Part shown: positions 16,908-23,557 of the stretch, piece after piece
Layout: each line of letters starts with the position of its first letter
Numbering within the stretch: the stretch's first letter is position 1
Assembly: GCA_038240855.1 (NCBI GenBank)
Contig: JBBRGI010000013.1
Span: 1-24,891 of the forward strand
Direction of reading: 5' to 3'
Origin: JAAFHB01 sp038240855
GTDB taxonomy: Bacteria; Bacteroidota; Bacteroidia; Bacteroidales; Prolixibacteraceae
Length of the DNA: 24,891 bases
Position numbers and translations under genes: made by a program
The notes under the pieces: model-generated
The model's input: the letters and a program-made list of their open reading frames with translations, nothing else
Databases searched by the model: none
Told to the model about the DNA's origin: nothing

Positions 16908-17228
16908 ATGGAATTGGAAATGACGGAAAAAGTAAAATACTTCACAGATAATCAGGAAAAATTAGCCCGGTATGGTAAAGCACTCTCCCACCCCGTACGC
17001 GTTTTTATTCTCGATTACCTCGCGAATAATATCAATAAATGTTGTTATAGTGGCGATATGGCAGAAGAATTGCCGATTGCCCGATCTACGCTTTCGGAAC
17101 ATTTAAAAGAATTGAAAAAAGCCGGCCTGATCCAGGGCGAAATAAATCCACCCTACATCAAATATTGTATTAACCGCGAAAATTGGATGGAAGCTCAGTT
17201 CATGTTAACCCATTTCTTTAAACGATAA
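16908..17228 (+). CDS. ArsR/SmtB-family regulator (first copy)
   Basis: About 106 residues from ATG 16908; the next ATG at 16920 follows TTGGAA and is equally possible. Winged-helix pattern: YGKALSHPVRVFILDYLA, then DMAEELPIARSTLSEHLKELKKAGLI (helix-turn-helix), then PPYIKYCINR (wing). A Cys pair (NKCCYSGD) just before the recognition helices is a plausible arsenite ligand site; typical ArsR uses a CxC here or Cys near the ends. It leads an operon of arsE-, arsF- and arsG-like genes and is the likely repressor, released by As(III). It is a paralogue of the regulator at 21188, sharing SGD-x-x-x-ELP-x-x-R-x-T-x-x-x-HLKELK-x-AGLI. Confidence 0.85.
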   Translation: MELEMTEKVKYFTDNQEKLARYGKALSHPVRVFILDYLANNINKCCYSGDMAEELPIARSTLSEHLKELKKAGLIQGEINPPYIKYCINRENWMEAQFMLTHFFKR

Positions 17229-17281
17229 AAATCTTAATAACATGTTTCGGGAATTACCGAAATACCAATACAGTAAACGCT

Positions 17282-17515
17282 ATGAACATCAAAATTTTAG
17301 GTTCCGGTTGCGCGAAATGTAAGACGCTTGAAAAACTTACCCGTGAAGTAGTTGAACAAAATGGAATTGATGCCTCCATCACTAAGGTGGAAGATATTAT
17401 GGAAATCATGAAATATGGCATCATGTCTACACCCGCATTGGTTGTGGATGAAAAAGTTGAAATTAAAGGACGGATTCCTTCATCGGATGAAATAAAACAA
17501 GTATTAACCAAATAA
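17282..17515 (+). CDS. arsE: Redox-active thioredoxin-like protein (ArsE type)
   Basis: 77 residues, a minimal thioredoxin fold: MNIKILGSGCAKCKTLEK with C10 and C13, then TKVEDIMEIMKYGIMSTPALVVDEKV with the cis-Pro TPAL, ending in an alpha helix. This is the TM0996 / 'redox-active disulfide protein 2' family. Directly before arsF- and arsG-like genes it matches the ArsE position of the arsEFG operon reported for resistance to nitro-aromatic arsenicals (Shewanella), where ArsE and ArsF are described as reductase parts. Small inverted repeat TTTCGG-6-CCGAAA (17245-17262) lies 19 bp upstream. Electron donor unknown. Confidence 0.78.
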   Translation: MNIKILGSGCAKCKTLEKLTREVVEQNGIDASITKVEDIMEIMKYGIMSTPALVVDEKVEIKGRIPSSDEIKQVLTK

Positions 17516-17525
17516 ATCTTTCGGA

Positions 17526-17933
17526 ATGAAAAAAGTCATTTTATTAAGTTTTACCCTACTGATGATGAGCTGCCTGGTAAGCAATGCTCAAACGACAACA
17601 AAAAATACCAAAAGTGCGGCAGTTGATAAGGTGGAAGCCTATTATTTTCACTTGTCAGCGCGTTGCATTACCTGCCAGGCAGTTGAAGCAGAGGCCAAAA
17701 AGGATCTGGAAGCCTTATATGGAGGAAAAGTCAGTTTTAAATCAATTAATCTTGAAGAGGATGCAAGTAAAGCACTTGCAGAAAAGCTGAAGATTTCGGG
17801 TCAGACACTTTTGCTTGTAAAGGGAGAAACGAAAGTAAACATCACCAACGAAGGATTTATGTATGCACGGACCAATCCTGTAAAATTCAAATCGATCATC
17901 AAAGAGAAGGTGGACAAACTCAGTGAGTTATAA
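17526..17933 (+). CDS. arsF: ArsF-family protein (nitrophenyl-arsenical reductase component)
   Basis: 135 residues. Signal peptide (KKVILLSFTLLMMSCLVSNAQ) with a cut expected after about residue 21, then VEAYYFHLSARCITCQAVEAEAKK with C47 and C50 as a CxxC, and a thioredoxin-like alpha/beta fold (VSFKSINLEEDASKALAEKL, TLLLVKGETKV). YYFH-x5-C-x-x-C-Q-x-V-E matches the 'ArsF family' label in public annotation as I remember it. It is 10 bp after arsE and 3 bp before arsG, so tightly cotranscribed. Probably periplasmic or membrane-tethered and working with ArsG; the exact reaction rests on literature for homologues. Confidence 0.75.
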   Translation: MKKVILLSFTLLMMSCLVSNAQTTTKNTKSAAVDKVEAYYFHLSARCITCQAVEAEAKKDLEALYGGKVSFKSINLEEDASKALAEKLKISGQTLLLVKGETKVNITNEGFMYARTNPVKFKSIIKEKVDKLSEL

Positions 17934-17936
17934 TTT

Positions 17937-18629
17937 ATGGAGTTTCTGACCAATCTTTTGGATAACAGCTCATTGCCATGGCTTTCGGCATTGGTGCTAG
18001 GTTTAATGACCGCCATAAGTCCATGCCCGTTGGCGACAAACATCACGGCAGTGGGGTTTATCAGTAAGGACTTAAAGGATCGCAACCGTGTTTTTATCAA
18101 CGGATTGCTTTACACCCTTGGCCGGGCAATATCCTACACTGCGATCGCCTTGATTATTTATTTTGGAGCCGATCAGTTTAAGTTTTCAGGCTTTTTTCAG
18201 GTTTACGGTGAAAAACTACTGGGACCGTTACTGATTCTTATCGGTTTGTTTATGCTCGATGTGATCAGGATAAAATTCCCGGGTATGAGTGGTTTGACGT
18301 CCAAAATGGAATCCAAAACGAAATGGGGCTATCTTGATGCCATTCTGCTCGGCATGGTATTCGCTTTGGCATTCTGTCCGTACAGTGGTGTGCTTTATTT
18401 TGGGATGCTTATTCCAATGACTGTCGCAAGTGCATCAGGACTCTATCTCCCCATCGTTTTTGCGCTGGCAACAGGCATCCCGGTTATCCTGTTTGCTTGG
18501 GTACTGGCCTATACCGTTTCGGAGATCGGTAATGTTTACAACAAAGTCAGGACATTCGAAATCTGGTTCCGGAGGGTAATTGCAGTACTTTTTATTCTGG
18601 TTGGTTTGTATTATATAGTCCGAACTTAA
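17937..18629 (+). CDS. arsG: ArsG-family transporter (CcdA/DsbD-like, aromatic arsenical efflux)
   Basis: 230 residues with about six transmembrane segments in two similar halves. Each half has a Cys-Pro motif: ISPCPLATN (C30) and FCPYSGVLYFGM. This is the CcdA/DsbD-type layout, where the two cysteines pass electrons across the membrane. In arsEFG operons this protein is annotated as an aminobenzylarsenical efflux permease. The CcdA-like motifs also allow a different reading, that it feeds electrons to the periplasmic CxxC of ArsF. No stop overlap; 3 bp after arsF. Inner membrane. Confidence 0.78.
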   Translation: MEFLTNLLDNSSLPWLSALVLGLMTAISPCPLATNITAVGFISKDLKDRNRVFINGLLYTLGRAISYTAIALIIYFGADQFKFSGFFQVYGEKLLGPLLILIGLFMLDVIRIKFPGMSGLTSKMESKTKWGYLDAILLGMVFALAFCPYSGVLYFGMLIPMTVASASGLYLPIVFALATGIPVILFAWVLAYTVSEIGNVYNKVRTFEIWFRRVIAVLFILVGLYYIVRT

Positions 18630-18699
18630 TGATATGATTAATTAAAAAAAATTTGAAAACTCATTTCGTATTTTTTCGAAATGAAAAAGATACCTGAGT

Positions 18700-19719
18700 A
18701 TGAAGTTGAATAAATATATAGTCATCCCGTTGCTGTTGTTACCGGTCTGGTACCTGATCTACTACAACCTGCAGCCTATGACCGATTGGTTCATAGATTC
18801 ACTACTTTCACTTACGAAAGGTGCCCATTTCACCGAGGCATTACGTTTTTTCGTTTTCGAATTTCCCAAGGTGATGCTCCTGCTCATACTTATTATCTTC
18901 TTTGTCGGAATTATCCGGACCTACTTTACACCTGAACGAACCCGCCAGGCGCTCGAAGGGAAAAAAACAGTTACGGGCAACATAATGGCAGCAAGTCTGG
19001 GCATTGTCACCCCGTTTTGTTCGTGTTCTGCGATTCCGCTGTTTTTAGGATTTGTTGAATCAGGTGTACCACTTGGTGTAACCTTTTCATTCCTGATTGC
19101 TGCCCCAATGATCAACGAAGTGGCCATCATTCTTTTATATGGCATGTTTGGCTGGCAGGTTGCCGCTATTTATGTAGGAACCGGTTTGGTCATTGCAATC
19201 ATTGCCGGATGGATCATTGGTTTACTGAAACTCGAAAAATGGGTAGAACCGTGGGTCTATCAAACCCATATTGGAAATACCGGACTTCAGGAAGAGAAAC
19301 TCACCTTTGTAAAACGCATCAGTTCAGGATATGATGCGGTGAGAGAAATTGTCGGAAAGGTTTGGATTTATGTAGCGTTAGGAATCCTTGTCGGCGCCGG
19401 AGCGCATGGATATGTTCCTGAAGATTTTATGGCTGCCTTAATGGGAAAATCGGCATGGTATTCCATCCCTCTCTCCATCCTGATAGGTATCCCCTTGTAT
19501 TCAAATGCTGCAGGAATCGTCCCGATTGTATCGGTACTGATCGAAAAAGGAGCTTCGCTTGGAACTGCCCTGGCCTTTATGATGTCAGTGATTGGCCTGT
19601 CACTTCCTGAAATGGTTATCCTGCGAAAAGTATTGAAACTCCCGTTAATCTTCACCTTTATTGGCATTGTTGGTGCAGGAATAATGATAGTCGGATATTT
19701 GTTTAACTATATTTTTTAA
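18700..19719 (+). CDS. ArsP/DUF318-type permease
   Basis: 339 residues, eight or so transmembrane helices. Motif TPFCSCSAIPLFLGFVESG (C107, C109) followed by VTFSFLIAAPMINEVAI, then a second half with IPLYSNAAGIVPI. This is the ArsP_1 (PF03773) permease family; characterised ArsP exports trivalent organoarsenicals using conserved cysteines. Many family members have unknown cargo, so the arsenic role comes from the neighbours. A 70-bp gap separates it from arsG and contains the palindrome CATTTCG-8-CGAAATG (18662-18683), so it could have its own control. A short frame MKKIPEYEVE begins at 18681 and overlaps its start in another frame, probably by chance. Confidence 0.82.
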   Translation: MKLNKYIVIPLLLLPVWYLIYYNLQPMTDWFIDSLLSLTKGAHFTEALRFFVFEFPKVMLLLILIIFFVGIIRTYFTPERTRQALEGKKTVTGNIMAASLGIVTPFCSCSAIPLFLGFVESGVPLGVTFSFLIAAPMINEVAIILLYGMFGWQVAAIYVGTGLVIAIIAGWIIGLLKLEKWVEPWVYQTHIGNTGLQEEKLTFVKRISSGYDAVREIVGKVWIYVALGILVGAGAHGYVPEDFMAALMGKSAWYSIPLSILIGIPLYSNAAGIVPIVSVLIEKGASLGTALAFMMSVIGLSLPEMVILRKVLKLPLIFTFIGIVGAGIMIVGYLFNYIF

Positions 19720-20182
19720 CCTTTAAACCACGAAGTGGTTCAATTTGAATAACCCCGGTGTAGATTGCGGATCCGGGGGAGAACGGACACTCGCCCATTC
19801 TCCCCACGGGTCCCGCGATTTTTAACCGCGGATAATTAACAGAAATCTTCCCGTCAAAGGTCTTGCTCCGTAATTATTATTAATGAAGGATTAATCTATC
19901 GTTACAAAAGACAAGCAACCTACCCCTCCCCAAAAATTCGGTGCTCGCAGTTGCAAACGAGGGGTTGAATTCGAATTAATATGATCCGAGCCTACGGCTC
20001 TCAGGTCAAAGTGCGAGTCGTCATTTTGACTGGACTGAAGTCCAGCCTTACAATATGACCCGAGCCTACGGCTCTTTCTAATCCCTTTGGAAAAAAGTTT
20101 GTCTTAGCGGTCTTAGGTGTGAATCCTATTCGAAAGCATTGGCAAATTCGCAAATCGACAAATTAGTTCATTTCGCTTCTAC
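19720..20182. repeat. Cluster of intergenic palindromes after the permease gene
   Basis: No gene. Directly after the permease stop: AACCAC-gaa-GTGGTT (19726-19740), CCCCGG/CCGGGG (19753-19778), GGGGAGAA/TTCTCCCC (19776-19805) and CCGCG/CGCGG (19813-19831), a likely terminator cluster. Further on, the sequence ATATGA[T/C]CCGAGCCTACGGCTCT occurs twice, 74 bp apart (19979-20001 and 20053-20075), each with a GAGCC/GGCTC stem. Between them lies CTGGACT-ga-AGTCCAG (20030-20045). These are REP-like palindromes of a kind common in Bacteroidota genomes. Confidence 0.7.
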
Positions 20183-20346
20183 GAATCATTCTCAACTGCA
20201 TCATTTCGAAAATTCCTTTATTAGAATCACGCTCAAATACATCTTTCGAATTTCCCATATCATAGAATCATTCTCAAACACCTCAATTTGAAATCGTGTT
20301 AATCAGAATTAATCTCAACCAGGTTGTTTTGAAACTTCACGCGAAA
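20183..20346 (+). repeat. Four diverged 41-bp tandem units
   Basis: GAAT-x-x-x-x-CTCAA recurs at exactly 41-bp steps (20183, 20224, 20265, 20306). Units 1 and 3 agree at 28 of 41 positions by my count. The last unit lies inside the next coding frame. Confidence 0.65.
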
Positions 20347-20964
20347 TTAACTTCGGTTAATAAACGGTTGGTGAAAAATCAGAAATATTCCAGTAAGAGT
20401 CTGCTTACCGATGCGTTGATTCACCTTGACAAACGTCGCAATAACGCGCTTACGGCAGTACGTGAACAACTGCACGGCATGTCGGTATGTTTAATCGATG
20501 AACATAATAAAAAGGCTGCGAAACTATATGCCATCTTCGCAAAGTATATTTCGAAAGCTTATAATATGGGATACAAAGAAGAAACCGCAGCGTTAATCTC
20601 TTTATTTTCCAATTTTGATCGTCCTGTCAACCAGGCTCTACTGACAGATATTGGAATTCTTCCTTTCTATGATTCATTGAAAACTGCCCATTTTGCCTTT
20701 GAAGAAGTGAATACACAGAAATCGGAGCAAAAAACAGAACAAATCAGTGAATCGGAAGCGGCTACCACCATTTTAACAGAATCGATTCCTGCAATGATCG
20801 ATATAATGGCCATGGTCCAGCTCAATAATCAGCATGACCCGGGTACTTACGGCGAGATCCATAATCAGTTGGTAACCTTCATTAACGAGATAAATACTGC
20901 AGCCCGCGCACGTAAAACACGAAAGCACAACAACGTACCGGAAGTCAAAAAGGAAAAAATATAA
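20296..20964 (+). CDS. DUF6261-like hypothetical protein, possibly N-terminally shortened
   Basis: 222 residues from a GTG start; no ATG exists between the in-frame stop at 20263 and codon 60. It is helical and charged: SLLTDALIHLDKRRNNALTAV, then IDEHNKKAAKLYAIFAKY, then YKEETAALISLFSNFD and IGILPFYDSLKTAHFAFEEVN, with a Lys-rich tail. The D-x-x-R ... H-x-x-x-AA-x-x-L ... E-T ... L-x-x-A-x-x-x-F layout resembles DUF6261, a Bacteroidota family of unknown function, whose usual first ~40 residues (by memory) are not evident here. The 41-bp repeats run into its 5' end, so the original start may have been rebuilt. A strong terminator follows. No link with arsenic chemistry is visible. Confidence 0.55.
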   Translation: MLIRINLNQVVLKLHAKLTSVNKRLVKNQKYSSKSLLTDALIHLDKRRNNALTAVREQLHGMSVCLIDEHNKKAAKLYAIFAKYISKAYNMGYKEETAALISLFSNFDRPVNQALLTDIGILPFYDSLKTAHFAFEEVNTQKSEQKTEQISESEAATTILTESIPAMIDIMAMVQLNNQHDPGTYGEIHNQLVTFINEINTAARARKTRKHNNVPEVKKEKI

Positions 20965-20988
20965 ATACAATCAACAATGCTTCAAACA

Positions 20989-21030
20989 GGGGTTATTCCA
21001 TAAATCAGGAATAACCCCATTTCTTTTTTT
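20989..21030 (+). terminator. Rho-independent terminator after the DUF6261-like gene
   Basis: GGGGTTATTCC (20989-20999) and GGAATAACCCC (21008-21018) form an 11-bp perfect stem with an 8-base loop, followed by a T-rich run to 21030. Confidence 0.85.
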
Positions 21031-21123
21031 AACCCGGATCAGGATTTGGACCTTTTCCCATAAAAATATAATCTGATCCATTTTCACACTTTAATCCTTC
21101 TTAAAATAATTTTAAATTTCAAT

Positions 21124-21167
21124 GACGTAAAAATACGTTGTATTGAAATAAAACGTATTTTTACGTC
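21124..21167. promoter_or_regulatory. Symmetrical operator in front of the second arsR
   Basis: Arms GACGTAAAAATACGTT (21124-21139) and AACGTATTTTTACGTC (21152-21167) are perfect inverted repeats of 16 bp with a 12-bp spacer. Each arm is itself palindromic (ACGTA-4-TACGT), so the site is also a 28-bp direct repeat continued by GTATT-x-AAATAA. It ends 20 bp before the arsR ATG and should overlap the promoter, fitting ArsR autorepression with two dimers side by side. Confidence 0.75.
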
Positions 21168-21187
21168 GTATTTAAATAACAAAGATC

Positions 21188-21523
21188 ATGGTTGTATCAA
21201 AAACAGAACTATTCACTGAGGTGCTCCAGGAAAGGGCAATTTTATTTAAAGCGCTCGCTCACCCTGCCCGACTGCAGATCCTGCAATTTCTTGCTGAAAC
21301 AAAAACCTGCATTTCGGGCGATATCTCGGATGAACTGCCATTGAGCCGGACTACCGTTAATCAACATCTGAAGGAACTTAAGGACGCAGGGTTAATTAGC
21401 GGACATGTGTCAGGAGTAAAAATGAATTATTGTCTTGATTATGAAAAAGTGGCTGAGATGAAGGAAATACTGAAAAGTTTTTTGGACGAAATTGTACTCC
21501 CAAAAGATTTCTGCTGCAAATAG
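21188..21523 (+). CDS. arsR: ArsR-family regulator (second copy)
   Basis: 111 residues: ILFKALAHPARLQILQFLAE, then CISGDISDELPLSRTTVNQHLKELKDAGLI (recognition region), then GVKMNYCLDYEKV (wing). Possible arsenite ligands: Cys in TKTCISGD and the C-terminal Cys pair (KDFCCK). Winged-helix repressor that should leave DNA on binding As(III). The palindromic operator lies directly upstream. It heads the arsC unit with a 37-bp gap to it. Distinct from, but related to, the regulator at 16908, which suggests two separately controlled ars units. Confidence 0.9.
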   Translation: MVVSKTELFTEVLQERAILFKALAHPARLQILQFLAETKTCISGDISDELPLSRTTVNQHLKELKDAGLISGHVSGVKMNYCLDYEKVAEMKEILKSFLDEIVLPKDFCCK

Positions 21524-21560
21524 TCGGAATGTGTTTTATCAAATCTTCAAATCAAATAAA

Positions 21561-21983
21561 ATGAAAATACTTATTCTTTGTATGGGAAATAGTTGCCGCA
21601 GTCAGATGGCACACGGCTTTTTACAATCGTTCGATCCCAACCTTACTGTGTGCTCGGCTGGAACCGAAGCATCGGGAAAATTGAACCAAAAAGCAGTTGC
21701 CGTTATGAAAGAAACCGGCATCGATATCAGTCACCACACCTCCGACTCAGTTGATTTGTACCTGGCTGAAGAGTGGGATTACGTAATCACGGTTTGCGGC
21801 GGCGCTAACGAAGCATGTCCGGCCTTTATTGGGAAAGTAAAACACAGGTTGCATATTGGATTTGACGACCCGTCACACGCTGTTGGAACCGATGAATATA
21901 TCCGGAGCGAATTTATCAGATTGAGAGACGAGATTAAAGAAGGCTTTTATCAATTTTACCTGGATAATTTGAAAATGAGGTGA
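21561..21983 (+). CDS. arsC: Arsenate reductase, thioredoxin-coupled LMW-phosphatase type
   Basis: 140 residues from ATG 21561; the frame extends upstream to 21492 inside arsR but gains nothing recognisable. P-loop C7-M-G-N-S-C-R-S, then VCSAGTEASGKLN, and the second and third redox cysteines C79 and C86 in VITVCGGANEACPAF, then HIGFDDPSHAVG. This is the S. aureus/B. subtilis ArsC triad: C7 attacks arsenate, C79 and C86 relay the disulfide to thioredoxin. It turns As(V) into As(III) in the cytoplasm, which normally must then be pumped out. The pump gene downstream is only a remnant. Confidence 0.93.
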   Translation: MKILILCMGNSCRSQMAHGFLQSFDPNLTVCSAGTEASGKLNQKAVAVMKETGIDISHHTSDSVDLYLAEEWDYVITVCGGANEACPAFIGKVKHRLHIGFDDPSHAVGTDEYIRSEFIRLRDEIKEGFYQFYLDNLKMR

Positions 21984-22040
21984 TTTGACAATGTGTTAAT
22001 TTGTCAATTTGTTAATGTGTTAATGTGACAATTTACCGAT
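21984..22040. repeat. Short AT-rich repeat after arsC
   Basis: TTGACAA and TTGTCAA form an inverted pair, followed by repeated GTTAAT[G/T]TG units. Simple low-complexity repeat marking the junction between arsC and the pump remnant. Confidence 0.5.
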
Positions 22041-22134
22041 TGAACAGATGAAGATTCAATAAATATTTACGCTCTTAAAACTATAACCAGGATGAATGAT
22101 GAATTTAAAGAAAATGTAATTGTTAGTTTGACCT

Positions 22135-22395
22135 TTGAGTTTGCCTTATGAAAGATCAACTACATTGGCTTTTACGGCAGGAAGTAATGATTTTGAATTA
22201 GCCATTGCTGTAGCCATTGCAGTATTCGGAATCAACTCACAAGCGGCCTTTGCAACTGTTATCGGACCGCTTGTCGAAGTCCCGGTGATGGTGGCGCTGG
22301 TTAACGTTGCCTTTTATTTTAAGAAACGAATTTTCCGAAATAAGACTGCCCTGCCCCGGCCGGCCCCGATTTTTCGGGAAGAATCGGGGAATTAA
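22135..22395 (+). pseudogene. 3' remnant of an ACR3 arsenite efflux permease
   Basis: About 65 codons match the C-terminal end of ACR3 (LAFTAGSNDFELAIAVAI, FGINSQAAFATVIGPLVEVP, VNVAFYFKKRIF). A full ACR3 has about 350 residues with ten membrane segments; here the frame is closed by a TGA at 22129-22131 and has no ATG, so the first eight or so helices are gone. The final dozen codons (RPAPIFREESGN) come from a hairpin, CCCCGATT/AATCGGGG at 22364-22389, not from the family. A 19-codon frame from ATG 22092 just before it does not resemble the start of ACR3. The gene cannot encode a pump as it stands. Confidence 0.85.
22364..22389. terminator. Hairpin at the end of the ACR3 remnant
   Basis: Arms CCCCGATT (22364-22371) and AATCGGGG (22382-22389) around a 10-base loop. 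No U-run follows; it may act as a terminator or be an intergenic palindrome inserted at the gene's end. The 193-bp stretch to the methyltransferase also holds ACGCCA-cag-TGGCGT near 22443-22457. Confidence 0.45.
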
Positions 22396-22557
22396 CACAA
22401 ATTCATTCACACAGAGGTATTGCTAAAAATGATTTTTTATAAACGCCACAGTGGCGTATACACAAACGATATAGGCAATGATATATAGAACCCGAACAAA
22501 CAACAAAATCTTAGATTACTTCGGGACAATTTTGACACTTTCAAATAATTAAAAAAG

Positions 22558-22565
22558 TAACTTTG
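22558..22565 (+). promoter_or_regulatory. TAnnTTTG -7 box for the restriction-modification pair
   Basis: TAACTTTG is a perfect -7 match, 24 bp before the ATG. A TTTG at 22531-22534 is a possible -33 element, with a slightly long 23-bp spacing. Confidence 0.6.
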
Positions 22566-22588
22566 CTAAATAAATTAGGACAAAGAAA

Positions 22589-23557
22589 ATGATAGTAAAA
22601 GAGCCTTTATTCGACTACATAAGCCCAGACACCGACTATGCTATAAAAAACGGTGACTGCTTGACCGTTCTCAAGACAATTGAAGACGGCAAATTTGACC
22701 TCATTTTGACATCACCACCCTACAATGTTGGCAAATCATATGAGACAAAAACAAGCATTGAGAAATACCTCGAAACACAGGAAGAAATCATAACTGAACT
22801 TGTAAGAACATTATCTGAAAAAGGAAATCTCTGTTGGCAAGTTGGAAACTATGTTGACAAAGGAGAAATATTTCCGCTTGACATATTCTATTACCAAATA
22901 TTTAAAAAACTAGGGCTTAAACTTCGAAATCGAATTATTTGGCATTTTGGACACGGACTTCACGCCAGCAAACGTTTTAGTGGACGTTACGAAACAATAC
23001 TTTGGTTCAGCAAAACAGACGACTATATTTTCAACCTTGACAATGTTCGAGTTGCATCTAAATATCCAGGAAAATTACATTTCAAGGGGCCAAAAAAGGG
23101 ACAGCCATCAGGAAATCCTTTAGGTAAAAATCCAAGTGACATTTGGGAAATTATTGAACAAGACTGGGATAGAGCAATGTGGGACATTCCTAATGTTAAA
23201 TCAAACCATCCTGAAAAGACAGACCACCCTTGTCAATTTCCAATCGAACTTGTTGAACGTTGTGTATTAGCATTGACAGACGAAAACAGTTGGGTTCTTG
23301 ATCCATTTTCAGGTGTTGGCTCTACTGTTTTAGGTGCAATTAAAAATAAACGCAATGGAATTGGCATTGAGAAAGAAAAGGAATATTGCAAAATTGCTAA
23401 TCAAAGAATTGAAGATTTAAAAGAAGGAAAATTAAAAATAAGACCTATTAATAAACCAATCCATAAACCAACAAGTAAAGACAAAGTTGCCCAAATTCCT
23501 AAGGAATGGTTGGAACTTTCATTTGAAAATGGCAACGGAACAAACGGACATAAATGA
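22589..23557 (+). CDS. Type II DNA methyltransferase, beta class (probably N4-cytosine)
   Basis: 322 residues. Catalytic motif IV TSPPYN (41-46) near the N-terminus and AdoMet motif I DPFSGVGST (238-246) near the C-terminus give the IV-to-I order of beta-class enzymes. The Ser before PPY favours N4-cytosine methylation, while N6-adenine enzymes usually have D/N-PPY. YAIKNGDCLTVLK before motif IV and GIGIEKEKEYCKIANQRI after motif I are standard. It protects host DNA from the endonuclease whose gene overlaps its stop by ATGA. Known BglII/BstYI-type systems use cytosine-N4 partners, as I recall. Base composition is clearly more AT-rich than the ars genes upstream, suggesting transfer as a unit. 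Confidence 0.92.
   Translation: MIVKEPLFDYISPDTDYAIKNGDCLTVLKTIEDGKFDLILTSPPYNVGKSYETKTSIEKYLETQEEIITELVRTLSEKGNLCWQVGNYVDKGEIFPLDIFYYQIFKKLGLKLRNRIIWHFGHGLHASKRFSGRYETILWFSKTDDYIFNLDNVRVASKYPGKLHFKGPKKGQPSGNPLGKNPSDIWEIIEQDWDRAMWDIPNVKSNHPEKTDHPCQFPIELVERCVLALTDENSWVLDPFSGVGSTVLGAIKNKRNGIGIEKEKEYCKIANQRIEDLKEGKLKIRPINKPIHKPTSKDKVAQIPKEWLELSFENGNGTNGHK

Noticed and set aside
18681..18713. Leader peptide before the ArsP-like permease
   Set aside because: The ten-residue frame MKKIPEYEVE overlaps the permease start but has no codon run or attenuator structure to support a regulatory role.
20183..20346. CRISPR array
   Set aside because: The 41-bp units are contiguous and diverged, with no identical repeats separated by unique spacers, and no cas genes are nearby.
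21492..21560. N-terminal extension of arsC
   Set aside because: It overlaps the end of arsR in another frame and adds residues unlike the family; the ATG at 21561 begins exactly at the P-loop strand.
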